Below are positions 19,201 through 29,500 of a DNA stretch of 64,000 bases, piece after piece. The stretch lies in NCBI GenBank assembly GCA_030849465.1, contig JARVLF010000016.1:682001-746000 (forward strand), written 5' to 3'. The notes under the pieces are model-generated. The model saw only the letters and a program-made list of their open reading frames with translations. It was not told the origin of the DNA and searched no databases. Numbering within the stretch: position 1 is the stretch's first letter; each line of letters opens with the position of its first letter. The position numbers and the translations under genes are program-made. The DNA comes from Moesziomyces globuligerus (Eukaryota; Basidiomycota; Ustilaginomycetes; Ustilaginales; Ustilaginaceae).

Positions 19201-22200
19201 CGAGTATAGCCCAACAAGAAAGACGCGGCCCCCGAAGCTGACTCGAGTGAGACGAGCTTGTAGGCGAAGGGTGGTCGGGTCGGACCTTTGGCTGGGTGCC
19301 AAAATGCGTGAACGCGTGAGAAGGGCCCAGCCGGGCCGCGTGTGATACGAACACGGTGCTGCACGCTGAAGGAGCCATGGGTCCGGACACCAATCGGAAG
19401 AGGTCGTGATGCGGCACATGGCCATCACACCCGCGCATGTGCACGGCTGCAGTTTCAATCCGACCTGATAATGTCACCGACGCCGAGACGATTCCAGCCA
19501 GAAAGCAAGAGCACGCTGGCTGCAAGAGGCCGATGCCTCTTGCGCGCCCTGCGCGCGGCTGGACGGCGAAAGCCAAGAATGCTAATGCTCGAAAACTGGA
19601 TGAGTCGGAGCATGGAGCTCGGAGCTCGTTCCTGCTTTTTCGGATTTTTCCTTTTTTTCCTGCTTTTTTTTCAGCACCAGCCCATTTAGACTCGCTACTG
19701 GGCTGCCCTTCCTTTCCCAGGAACGCGACGACATGCATCCACCAGGCCGACGCGTGGTTTGGGGCTCCGATGACGACTCGCCTCGTGGCAAGCTGGCTCA
19801 GCCACGCCCGGATTCCGCGCTCGCCCTCTCTCCGCCCGCCCTGGGCGCCAAAGACCAACGCTCTTCCGCTTGGACCCTCTGCAATCGAACTTGGTGTGCG
19901 ACCGACCGAAATGGGGGGTCGATGCACGCTCCATCCTCACCCCTCCTCTCGATCGCTTGCCACTCCGCTCCGTAGCGAACTTACCCTGGCAGCGCCTCGC
20001 AGGTCGCTCCTTCGAGCACTCTGTGTGGCTCGTCCGTCCACCGTATTCGTGACCTGTCACCGGTGTGATCCATAAATTAGATTCAGGCACAGCGCAGCCA
20101 TCGCATCTCGTCCACTTTGACGAGGCTACCGTCTCTCTGGTTTCCTGCCCTCCCTCCTAGTTCATCTTGGCCTGCATTGGCGTCTCGTCCGCTCCGAGAC
20201 GAGTGACCTGGACTGCAACGTGATGATCCCATTCCTAAAATTCGGCTCTGCCGGTTCTGCAGAGGGTGCGGCTGAGGTCAGACACTTGGCCCCATTGTTC
20301 TGTCTCACAGCCGATCGGTGGCCCAACCGGCTGCATGTTTCCGCGGATTTCCAAACCCGAGTGGCCTCGGTTGCAAATGGCCCCGCCTGTCCCTCCTGGT
20401 TTTCGTTGAACCCTGTGAGACCGAGATCTTTCAGAACCAGAATTGGGGCTTCCATTACGTTCTTGCCCTAGCATCTCGTTGGTGCGTGCGGCTTCACCTC
20501 TACGACCTCTTCGAGGCGAGGTTCCGCCGATGTGGGCCGCGTCAACCCCAAAAAACCTCCGGGTCAGTTGGTTTTCATCTCCGCGATCGTGATGGGACAG
20601 CAACGCCGACGTGCTCACATTCACAGTGTAGCACGCTTGCTCTGACTGGTGGCGACCACCATGCTCGGTCAACCTCGGCGGCCAGTGCTGCCACGGATCG
20701 TCATGAGCGTGGCCAGCGAAAAGGCTGACAGGTCGTTTTTCCGACACGACCCTGTGTCGATCCAGGAACATGACATGCAACGAGGTTCGGCATGGTGTCG
20801 GAAAAGCAAGGCGACGTTGGCATGTTGTCCGGACGCGAGTCAACGGCGCTGGCTGGCGCAAGGTGTGAATCAGGTCGGATGCACACGTCTGTGCACGGAG
20901 TAATGCGCCACGATGCGCTGCTAGGATGGGAGCAACGAAAAGTGCGTATATCCGCCGCTCGGATCGAATGTCGTCAACTCCGACCCTCACGCTCTGCGTT
21001 TGCTGGCAGGAAGCCGTGTTCCGAGGGCAGCGCTGATCGGCTCGGAGCTGATTCAAGGCAGCTTCCGTACCGCCCGCGTGTCACCACCGCACGCGCAAGC
21101 CACTTTCCGATATCTCGGTGGAACCCTGCTTCGCCAGAAGAGGGACGTCTCTGCGAGGCTCGGTCTCGAGCGCGATCCACCGCGCTAATCCGGACCAGTC
21201 GGATGTCTTTCACACCAGACAATCGTGCTCGCCTCGGTTCCGGAGGTTCGCGCTCGAAGCGCTCCGAGCCGAGTGGAGCCGAGATGTGATGCGATCGCGC
21301 GCCGATCCGCTCGCTCAGAAGAAGCGTGCGCAACGCCGAGCTCATCGTCTCGAGCTCGCCGAGGGCAAGTGAGACGACGTCTTGCTCATCACGGCTACCG
21401 GTTCAAACCTCTTCGTTGACAGCTACTGAACCGTGAATTCGGGAATGAGCCCGTAAGCACACACTTCCTTTCATGGCTCCAGAGTCTTTGCAATTTGGAC
21501 CTGGGCCGCAAGCTTGGCCGACACCGAGCTGTCGAATGCTCATTTCCGAGCGGAGTCTTGCAAACGCCTCGTAATTAGAGTCGGCATAGTAGAACGACAT
21601 CGACCTTGCACCCTGATCCTCGGCAGATACCCTGGAACCCTTGAACCCCTGCTCGGCGAAGGGATGTGCCAGACATGCGGTCTATGCTTCGACGAAGTCA
21701 AACGCAATCGAAGAACCGTGGTCCGCTCCAAGGTGTGTTCGTCGCGACTGCTCTTTCGAGCGAAATTCGAGATGTAAAGTTAAGGCGAGCTTACATGCGA
21801 TGCTATTTTCCCGGAAATGTGTGACCGGCGCTGACTGCCAAGGCTGTGCCGATTGCGCATCATGACATGTGCCGAGGCTAGGGCGGTCAGCCTCAGCAGC
21901 TGCACGGAACCTTCGAGTGGGAGCCAGAATGGCCGCACTTTCGAGACACGTAGCATCGACGTGACGCTCACGCTTGGCGGACCGGCATGGCTGTGCAAGT
22001 CGCCATCGTTCTCGAAACGCTCTCGCACACGTTGCGCCACCTCTTTGCATGGAAAAGGTTGTGGCTGCGAGGCTGCCTCTGAGCTCGAGGTCCCTGCGGT
22101 GCTAGCCAGCTGTGGAGTCAGGTGATGCAGCCCGGCGGGCTGAGGTACTGTAGCTGAAACACTTGCAGCGGCGCAGGCAGGGCAGCGAGCAGCTCCACAC

Positions 22201-22986
22201 GGCGCACGGGGGCGAGCGAGCCATGGACAGATACGGTTGGATGAAGCGAAGCTGGGCCGCGCTGAAGCGAGCGGCAGGCGGGCCTCCTGCACCTGTAACA
22301 CCACCGCGCAGAATGCAATACAAATGCGGCCACGAGCACTTTCAGCATGGTGCAGAGATGCATTTCAACTTGAATGAGTCGTGATGAAATTGGCATACGG
22401 TGCAGGGGCCAATTCAAAACACCTGTGTCATTGTGCGTGCTTACGAACGCGGGGGGCCCAGAGGCGAGCCGCCTGTGCCTCTGCCGCTGCTTTTTCGACG
22501 GGCGCTTGCCGAGCTGAGGCCCATCCATCAGGCGCCGAAAGATTACAGTAGCTCGCTCAGCGCAGAGGCGGGCAGTGTGGAGTTGATGCCGTGCCTGCGA
22601 TCCCGTGCGGCCTGGCCGCGGTAGTTTGGGGCCGTTCGCTCCAAGTCTCCACAATGGTCTAGAGTCGAACTGCAGGCGCACCACAACGCTCATGGGACAG
22701 GAGCTGCACTCGCTCGCGCTCTGTCCAGAGATACGGCGCCCGGCGCCCGCATCCGCTTGGGCTCAGCTTGGATTTTGGCTCCAAATCAGGCCCGACTTCA
22801 CTTTCTCTTTCGCCTCCATCCACAACTCTAAGATACCAATCCCCTACCGTCGCTGCTCACCGACAGCCGCTGCTACGTCAAACACCGATCGCTACCTCGA
22901 CTCTGCTCACCAGGTCGCCGCATCTCCATCCGCTCGCTCCTCCACATCTCAACCCTCTCGACCCACATCTCGTAACTTTAGCCAAG

Positions 22987-23467
22987 ATGGTGAGTAGTCC
23001 TCGCGCCCGCGCGCAATTCATTGCGGCGTAGCGACCGTCATGGGCATCGCGAGCGCACGCATTGCTGTGCGGACGCCTCGCTGCGGTTTCGGGCATCGTC
23101 GCATCGTCCAGAAGCAAAGTCAACTGACCATGATCGCTCCGCATGCCTCTTTCTTGGTCCTACTCTGGTCCTACTCTGATCGAATCGATCTCACCTTGCG
23201 GCAACGACGTCCTAGGGTTCCTGCATGTCCAGTCCGTCTGACGGCAAGAAGATGAAGCGCACCGACACCAACCCGGGCAAGAACAACACGGAGCTCCACC
23301 GCACCACCTCGTCCTACCAGGGCTCCGTCGCCGACGGCATGCGCTACTCGGACCGCAATACCGGCGGCGAGCGCGACCGCCTCACCGCCTCGCAGCTCCA
23401 CAAGTCCAAAACGCTCGAGGAACGCATCAGGCAGGCAGAAAAGGAGAACAAGAGGCTCCATTCATAG
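22987..23467 (+). CDS. Small protein with predicted lipid-anchored MGSC N-terminus; start-codon-only first exon
   Basis: The first exon is only ATG at 22987-22989, directly followed by the donor GTGAGT. The acceptor cctAG at 23214-23215 joins to 23216-23467. The spliced start reads MGSCMSSPSDGKKMKR, an 84-residue protein ending EKENKRLHS. Gly2 with Ser/Cys after it fits N-myristoylation plus palmitoylation at Cys4, which would place the protein on a membrane. The rest is hydrophilic, with a likely charged helix at about 60-84 (LHKSKTLEERIRQAEKENKR). If the intron is retained, translation from the first ATG stops after 14 residues. If translation starts at 23225, the product is MSSPSDG..., without a lipid signal. 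The leader (about 22800-22986) is pyrimidine rich, as in expressed fungal genes. The coding exon is convincing from codon use; the start exon is inferred from splice signals and phase. Family not recognised. Confidence 0.7.
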
Positions 23468-23487
23468 GCGCGATTCGAGCCCTCTCC

Positions 23488-24354
23488 TTACCGCCTTCCC
23501 TCTGTCGCAGAATGTCGTCCGTCCCAAGCAATGATAACCGCCTCGAACGTTTGCCTTACAGAGCTTTCTGCCTCGCGAGTAGATTGGAACGGATACGGAG
23601 ATGAAGTCGCTGAGTGGACCAGATTTGCCTTTTCAGCACGGGACGTCCCTTGCTCTGCCAGACCGGAAGAGACATGCGAGTCGATGAGCTCATGCGCGTA
23701 CAGGTGATTTGTGTATTGGTCATGGAGCAACTCTTTCGGCGCGAAAGCAGAGCCAGATTGGACAGTGGAGACCGATCCGATGCGCCAGCGAAGCAAGAGG
23801 CCGTCGTCGACTTGAACGTCGACGTCTTTGTTGCCGCGCGGGAGTCGCTGCCTTGTAGATTGTCGTGCGTCCGCGCTGCTTCGGCCACTTCGTTTTCTGA
23901 GCCGAAGTCTTACCCGCGGCTTCATCCTCAGCTCGCTTCAGTGCGCTGATGACCTGGCGCCGTTGCCTCACGAAGATCTCAGGATCAGTGCCACTGGATG
24001 CAACAGGACGGAGCCGGCGTAAACTTTACCATGCCAACGCAGTAGTCATGCTGAGCTCCGAAAGACTGCGCAAAGTCCGTCTCTTGAGCAGGAGAAGACC
24101 GCAGAGGATTCGTTCGAGGATCCATCGAGGCCAAAGCTCGGCGTCGTCACTTTCGGACAAGCCTTGTGCTCGCGATCTCTAGACGTCGATCTGTCTCATC
24201 TGCTCTGCGTCCAATAGGGAGAGCGAGCAGTTCGTCTACGCGGGTGATCTGCGTGACGCGCCCCGAGCGTTTAGCCGCACAAGGCGTTCCCACGCAGACA
24301 GGGAAGAAGCTCACCGCAAGGCCAGGTCAAATGACCAAGTCGCTTTGACACCAT
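23488..24354 (-). CDS. Four-exon gene of unknown function (inferred by splicing)
   Basis: Exons 24354-24315 (donor GTGAGC), 24235-24151 (acceptor GCGTAG, donor GTGACG), 23993-23914 (acceptor ATCCAG, donor GTAAGA) and 23825-23488 (acceptor CAAAG) sum to 543 bases and give 180 residues in one frame. The product starts MVSKRLGHLTWP and continues CDELLALPIGRRADETDR, LEIASTRLVRNGTDPEIF, VRQRRQVISALKRAEDEAAG, then VQVDDGLLLRWRIGSV. The middle is a charged helical stretch, as in a coiled coil or small complex subunit. Introns are 79, 157 and 88 nt. The third exon's acceptor is uncertain; a nearer AG gives another frame ending at 23556. The stop is 20 bases from the stop of the convergent MGSC gene. 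I do not recognise the family. Support is splice phase and peptide character only. Confidence 0.5.
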
Positions 24355-24552
24355 GCTGGCCTCCTGGAATCGTCCTTCTGCGCTAGGGCTCTCGTTCGCA
24401 GAGTCGATGTGATGAGCCTGGCGGCCAGTGGGAACAAGACGAGCATGCTCAGCGAGCTCGGCTCCGCCGAATCTGTGCGCCAAGCGAGTCGCGCGGCGTA
24501 GTCGGAAGAAAGAGCTTGATGCAACGAGGTGATGTACAAGGAGGGAGCAGGT

Positions 24553-24572
24553 CCGGATCACTTTTGATCCGG
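24553..24572. repeat. Perfect 8-bp inverted repeat spanning the MRPS16 stop codon
   Basis: Arms CCGGATCA and TGATCCGG separated by a 4-base loop; the stop codon (24558-24560, minus strand) lies in the right-hand transcript arm. It could form a hairpin in the mRNA around the termination codon. Confidence 0.7.
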
Positions 24573-25074
24573 CTTGGTTGTTCGGTCTGTGAGGAGTTCG
24601 GTGGGTGGTGGTCGGTAGATGCCCTTGTAGTGGACGCCTGGCGGCACCAATCCAGCCTGCATAAGCCAAAAAGTTCCGCGCATGGTAGGGATCAGTATCT
24701 TTCTGACATCTCTTCCATCCTTTCGGCCCTGAGCTTACCCTGTCTAGGAGTCGTGCTACGGGTTTGGAGGGTTGTGCGCCGAGACCGAGCCAGTGCTTGA
24801 TGCGGTCCTCGTTCCACTCGAGCCTCTTCTGCATCGGCTGTTCACCCTGCTGTGGTGTCACGCCCGACGTCATCACTTTACCGTGACCCGGCGCAGCGCC
24901 TAGCGACGGGGTGGGAAGACGAGCCGTACGGACGACGGGACGCGGGATGGGGTCGTATTCGCCGAGCTTCTCGATGGGTCGTGCATCGCGTGGCTTCGAG
25001 TCGTTGATCGCCACGAGGTGGTAGAACGGGTTGTTCTTGGTGCCTTTTCGGCTCAATCGAAGTCGCACCACCAT
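24558..25074 (-). CDS. MRPS16: Mitochondrial ribosomal protein S16 (bS16m)
   Basis: Two exons: 25074-24739 (donor GTAAGC) and 24656-24558 (acceptor TATGCAG), with an 82-nt intron, give 144 residues. The N-terminus MVVRLRLSRKGTKNNPFYHL, the motif SKPRDARPIEKLGEYDP and the segment WNEDRIKHWLGLGAQPSKPVARLLDR match bacterial and mitochondrial S16. After the splice, AGLVPPGVHYKGIYRPPP continues as in fungal orthologs. It is a component of the small subunit of the mitochondrial ribosome; fungal S16m needs no long cleaved presequence, as here. The last codons and stop lie within an 8-bp inverted repeat (24553-24572). The identification is firm. Confidence 0.93.
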
Positions 25075-25646
25075 GATGAGTCCACTACTGTGCTAGCTCT
25101 GGGTGCTGCAGAGTCCAGAGTTTGGTTGGAAGATCGTAGCGATGCGAAGAAAAGCTGGCAGAGTGCGGAGAGTAGGCGGGATGATGGGAGTGAGAATGTG
25201 CCGCGAGCTGCGGTTGGGCGAGTTGCGTTTTTTGCGTGTTGCGGCAGAAGCCGAGGGCGGAAGCTTCCGAGAACCGAAAAAATTCACCCTCGTCAGCCCT
25301 CTGTACCTTTCTCGCTCTAACAAAATTCAACTTAAGCGTTCTTCTCCTTCTCTCTTTGCACACCTGCTCAGGGCAGACCAAGGATCGTGGTCCAGGACCA
25401 AGATTTGAGAGCGTCTATGCGGGTAACGTGGTGTCTGTGAGGAGGTTCTGTTGTACATTTATGCAGGTTGGGAGGTGAAGGTATGCGATGTTCAGACAGC
25501 GTGTTTGGTCGCTAGCTGGTAGGGTATACTTGGAGAGCCGAGTCGGGATGCGGTGTCCTCATCTCTGACGTTGCGGTGCCATGGAAAGAGCTACGCCGTC
25601 TCTGGAGAAGGACGGAGAGGGGTGGTGGCGGTTCTTGTGCGTCGAA
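25075..25646. other. Intergenic region upstream of MRPS16
   Basis: About 570 bases between the MRPS16 start and the stop of the next minus-strand gene. It is expected to contain that gene's terminator and the MRPS16 promoter. Short frames here are inconsistent and unsupported. Confidence 0.5.
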
Positions 25647-25973
25647 CTAAGCATTCATGAGACGGTCTAGGGCGAGAGCGGCTTGGTCGAGCTGTGCGCG
25701 GGTTCTGCGCTGGTCGGCGGACGATGGGAGGTTGTAGCTGAACGGATCTTGCGGCTGCGTCTCTTTGGAGGCAGACCTGGTCTCTGCGAGGAGCTGGGAG
25801 GTGTGGCGGTCGAGGTTCTCGCGCGCATCTGTGTCCTTGAACTTGGAGCCCTTGGTGAGCTTGGCGCGGTGTTTCTTGGCGCTGGTCTGGACGAGCGACG
25901 GCGTGGCTTTCTTGGCTTTCGCGCCCGGTGGCGGATGGGGCTTCGAAGCCTTGCCGGCTGCTTTCGACACCAT
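25647..25973 (-). CDS. Small basic protein of unknown function (108 residues)
   Basis: The frame from MVSKAAGKASKPHPPPG at 25973 to the stop at 25647 encodes 108 residues. The first 55 are Lys/Ala/Pro rich (KAKKATPSLVQTSAKKHRAK, then LTKGSKFKDTD), followed by a helical stretch (ARENLDRHTSQLLAETRSAS) and a C-terminal helix (DQRRTRAQLDQAALALDRLM). This composition is common in small nucleolar or ribosome-associated proteins, but I recognise no family. It starts 223 bases from the start of the divergent cysteine-rich gene and probably shares a promoter. The frame extends upstream to 26069, but the first Met there lacks a coding-like continuation. Confidence 0.7.
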   Translation of the reverse strand: MVSKAAGKASKPHPPPGAKAKKATPSLVQTSAKKHRAKLTKGSKFKDTDARENLDRHTSQLLAETRSASKETQPQDPFSYNLPSSADQRRTRAQLDQAALALDRLMNA

Positions 25974-26196
25974 GGGTGATCGACCGATGTGCGCGAGACG
26001 TGCGGATGATGGTGTTGATCGGCTAACGCTTTGCGGTCCAAAAAAGTCAAACTGCTTCTGGCACTTCAAAAAAGGAGTTGCCGGCTTTCGGAACTGAGCG
26101 GCTCAGTCGAACGGACTTGCAGGGTCATGTGCCACCTGTCGCACGGTCGCACACGACATCCCTCCATCCTCGCCACCACCACCCAATCTAGCAAAT
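25974..26196. promoter_or_regulatory. Short bidirectional promoter region
   Basis: Only 223 bases separate the start codons of two divergent small genes, so both promoters must share or overlap this interval. The plus-strand side ends in a C/A-rich leader (ccaccaccacccaatctagcaaat). No TATA box was seen. Confidence 0.5.
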
Positions 26197-26420
26197 ATGG
26201 CCTTCATCACTTTCGAAACCCCCGTCAACTCTTGCATGGCAACCACTTGTAAGCTGCCTCCCTCCTATCCACACCACGATGCGACTATACTGACCTGCCC
26301 CACAACGCGCATACAGGCGACAAGTGCGGCAAGACCACCTGGCGTGGTTGCGGCAAGCACATCGAGTCCGTCAAGGCCACCGTCCCCGCCGAGCAGTGGT
26401 GCCAGTGCCCCCGATCCTGA
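26197..26420 (+). CDS. 51-residue cysteine-rich, probably zinc-binding protein
   Basis: Exons 26197-26248 and 26317-26420 join across a 68-nt intron (donor GTAAGC, branch-like ctgacc, acceptor atacag). The spliced protein is 51 residues starting MAFITFETPVNSCMATT. It has Cys13, Cys18-X2-Cys21, Cys29, His32 and Cys46-X-Cys48 in the pattern CDKCGKTTWRGCGKHIESV ... WCQCPRS. The paired cysteines suggest a small zinc-binding module. I recall similar CGKTTWxGCGxHIxSV microproteins across fungi, but know no function. The intron interrupts the codon of Cys18, so only spliced mRNA encodes the full motif. Codon use is strongly C-ending, as in expressed genes. Confidence 0.82.
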
Positions 26421-26599
26421 TTCGATCCTCGCCACGCTCCCGGAGCACTTTCATTCACGTCTGCCTCCCACGCGCAATCGAGTGGCACTTTCTTGGATTG
26501 TGATTGCGAAGTTCGGCCTGCATCTCATAGACTACAGAGATGGAGAGGATGGGACTGAGCGGTGATGACATTGAGGATTATAGAATTCTAGGGCACCGT

Positions 26600-29500
26600 T
26601 CAGTTGACAGGCTGGTCCTGGTTAGCTCCATCGTCCTGCTTGATCTTGTCCTTGGGCGACTCGGAGCTGGACGTGATGGCCTCCTTGCGCTCGAGCTCCT
26701 CCATCTCCTGGGCCTTCTCGGTCCAAGGACCCTCGCCAAACGCGTGGTTGAGCGCCGACCAGACGTTGTTGACATAGTGCACCTCGAGGTCGTCCAGCAC
26801 AGCCTTGGGCACATCCGCCTCTACGTTGGGCTGGTTCTGAGCAGGCAGGATGACTTTGGTGATGCCCGCTCTGTGTGCAGCCAGCAGCTTCTCCTTCAGT
26901 CCGCCGACCGGCAGCACCATGCCGCGCAGCGAGACTTCTCCCGTCATGGCCAGCGTCGGCGCGACGGATCGGTTCGTGAGCAGCGACGTGAGCGAGACTG
27001 TGAACGCCACGCCGGCCGACGGGCCCTCCTTGCCGATCGCACCCTCGGGCATGTGCAGATGCACGTCCTTGTTCTCAAGCAGCATGTCGCTTGCATCCTT
27101 GACGATGCCCAGCGCGTGCGCGTTGGTCTTCATCCACGAGAGCGCAATCGACGCCGACTCCTTGATCACGTCGCCCAGCTTGCCCGTCAGCTGCAGACCG
27201 CCCTTGCCCGGCATGATGGTCGTCTCGATGGGCATCAGCGAGCCCGAGCCGTTGCCCAGGTAGCCCAGGCCGGTCGATACACCCGCCGGCATGGCGCTCG
27301 TGTACAGACGGTCCTTGTGGTACACGGGCGGACCCAGGTACTTGCGCAGGCTGTCGATCGTGATCACCACCTTGACGTCCTTGGGCACCGCCATCGGCTG
27401 GCGCTTCTCCGTCGTCACCTTGGCCGGCGCCTCGGGCGCAGCATCCCTGCCAGGCACCTTACCGTCCTGCAGTGGCTTGCTGTCCGGAGCCGCGGCTGTC
27501 GACGCCGACGGCTCCGTGAAGGCGGATGGAGCGGCATCACCGTCGGCCGCTTGTCCATCGACGTTAGGAGGAGTCACGGACTGTGCCGTGCTCTCTGCCG
27601 AGCCTGCTGCTGCATCCGCCGACGCGGACGTCGACTCGGTCTTGGCGCTGGCCAGCTCACCCTCTTTGGGCTCGGGGAACACCGACTCGCCGTGCTCCTT
27701 GACAATGTCAAATGCAATCTTGCGATAAACCTTCTCGAGCAGCTTGCGCAGGCCACGCACTCCGCTCTCGCGAGCGTGATGATGCTTGATCAAGAAATCG
27801 ATCGTCTCGTTCGGCAGCTCGATGTTGGCATCCTGCAGGCCCGACGCCTCCTTGGCCTGCGGGCCCAAGTAGCCGCGAGCGATGTGTCGCTTCTCGTCCG
27901 CCGTGTAGGACGACACCTCCATCACCTCCATGCGGTCGAGCAGCGGCTGTGGGATGGTGTCGAGCGTGTTGGCGGTGCAGACGAACAGCACGCGCGAAAG
28001 GTCGACCGGCACATCCATGTAGTGATCCAGGAACGAGCCGTTCTGCTCCGGGTCCAGCATCTCGAGCAGCGCCGACGATGGATCGCCGTTGTGACCGCGG
28101 CCGATCTTGTCCACCTCGTCGATCAGGATGAGCGGGTTCTCGGTGCCCACCTTCTTGAGCGCCTGGATGGCCTTTCCTGGCATGGCACCTACGTACGTCC
28201 TGCGATGACCCTTGATCTCGGCCACGTCGCTCAGGCCACCGACACTGAAGCGGAAGAACTGGCGCTCGACGGCACGCGCAATCGACTTGCCAATCGACGT
28301 CTTACCCACACCGGGCGGGCCGACAAGGCAGATGATCTTGCCCTCGACGGTGCCCTTGAGCTTGCCGACGGCGAGGAATTCGAGGATGCGGTCCTTGACG
28401 TCCTTCAGACCATAGTGGTCTTCGTCGAGCACGGTGGTGGCGTTGGCGATCGAGTAGTTCTCGGGCGAGTGGACGCCCCAGGGAATGCTAGTGAGCCAGT
28501 CGAGGTATCCGCGGGTGACGTTAAACTCGCTTGCGGCGGGCTCGAGCGTCTGGAGCTTGTTGAGTTCTTCGTCAAACACCTTGCGCACGGCCTCGGGCAT
28601 GCGAAGCTCGGCGGCCTTCTCGCGGAACTTCTCGACCATCTTGTCCTTGCCATCGCTCTCGATGCCGAGCTCCTTCTTGATGCCCTTGAGCTGCTCCATG
28701 AGGTAGTACTCTCGCTGCCTCTTCTGGATCTTGGACTCGACATCCTTGCTGATCTTGCTTTGGAGCTGAGCGTTCATGAGCTCCTTCTTGAGCACGACCA
28801 GCGCCTTCTGCAGACGCTCGCGGACGTCGAGCGCCTCGAGTACGGCCTGCAGCTCGCTGACCTCACCCGTGGAGACGGCGGCAGCAAAGTCGGCGAGCTT
28901 TTCGGGCTCCTCAAAGACGTTGCCTGCGCCCTGAGAGATGGAGAAGTTGGCGATCTGGTCTCGGAAGAGCGGGTTGAGCTGGGCGATGTCTTTGAAGACG
29001 CTGATCAGCTCGGACATGACGGCGCGGATGTACTGGTCGTTGCGCTTGTCGTAAGGAGCAGCGGCCAGGTTGGTGACGTTGACGAGCGAGACGGCGTAGT
29101 CCTGCAAGAAGGAGGTCTGGAAGGGCGCCGAGTGCGAAGGCATGTCCTGTCCGTCAGCGGCCTCGGTTTCGGGCTGAGCATCGGCGTCCGAGGGCTTGGG
29201 AGGAGCTGGTGGCGCGTTCTGCTGCAGGTGAGCGGCGGATGCGTCATTGACCTCGGGAAGGACGCCTTCGTCGCGCGCTTCTTGCTGGATGTCGTGAACC
29301 TTGGCGATGGAGGCAGCCTTGACAGCCTCGTTGGCGGCTTCGTCGCTGATGGGGTTGGCCGGCCCAGCGCCTTCTGTGCCTGGCGGTGGCGAGGGGATGG
29401 TCTGGCCGTCGGGGGTGATGAGTTCGTCGATGCGGATGCGACGGTGGGGATAGAGGACGGCGGTGATGCCTTCTTCGTCTTCGGCGTTCTCACCGTCCTT

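Larger units (their letters stand above)
13905..22986. other. Roughly 9 kb region without a firmly supported gene
   Basis: Between the divergent Zn2Cys6 factor and the small MGSC gene no frame exceeds 293 codons and none shows a domain I recognise. All six frames are frequently interrupted. Third-position GC in the longer frames that I checked is near or below average, unlike the confirmed genes. Visible landmarks: a TGG/TGGCGG-rich stretch at 14069-14111, a TATATA box-like site at 14254, a (TTTTTG)n run near 16218-16249, T-rich tracts at 19635-19677 ending in a splice-acceptor-like ttttttttcag, and a TAAATTA patch near 20073. No transposon genes, long terminal repeats or convincing tRNA were found. 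It may be an extended regulatory region, hold noncoding transcripts or poorly biased genes, or be the remains of lost genes. Confidence 0.6.

Noticed and set aside
19631..19677. T-rich tract ending in cag, resembling a strong splice acceptor
   Set aside because: No coding-like exon follows and no donor upstream gives a frame; treated as simple sequence.
19046..19927. 293-codon minus-strand frame in the gene-poor region
   Set aside because: Largest frame there, but the composition is random-looking, with many Cys/His/Ser, and no domain; kept as noncoding.
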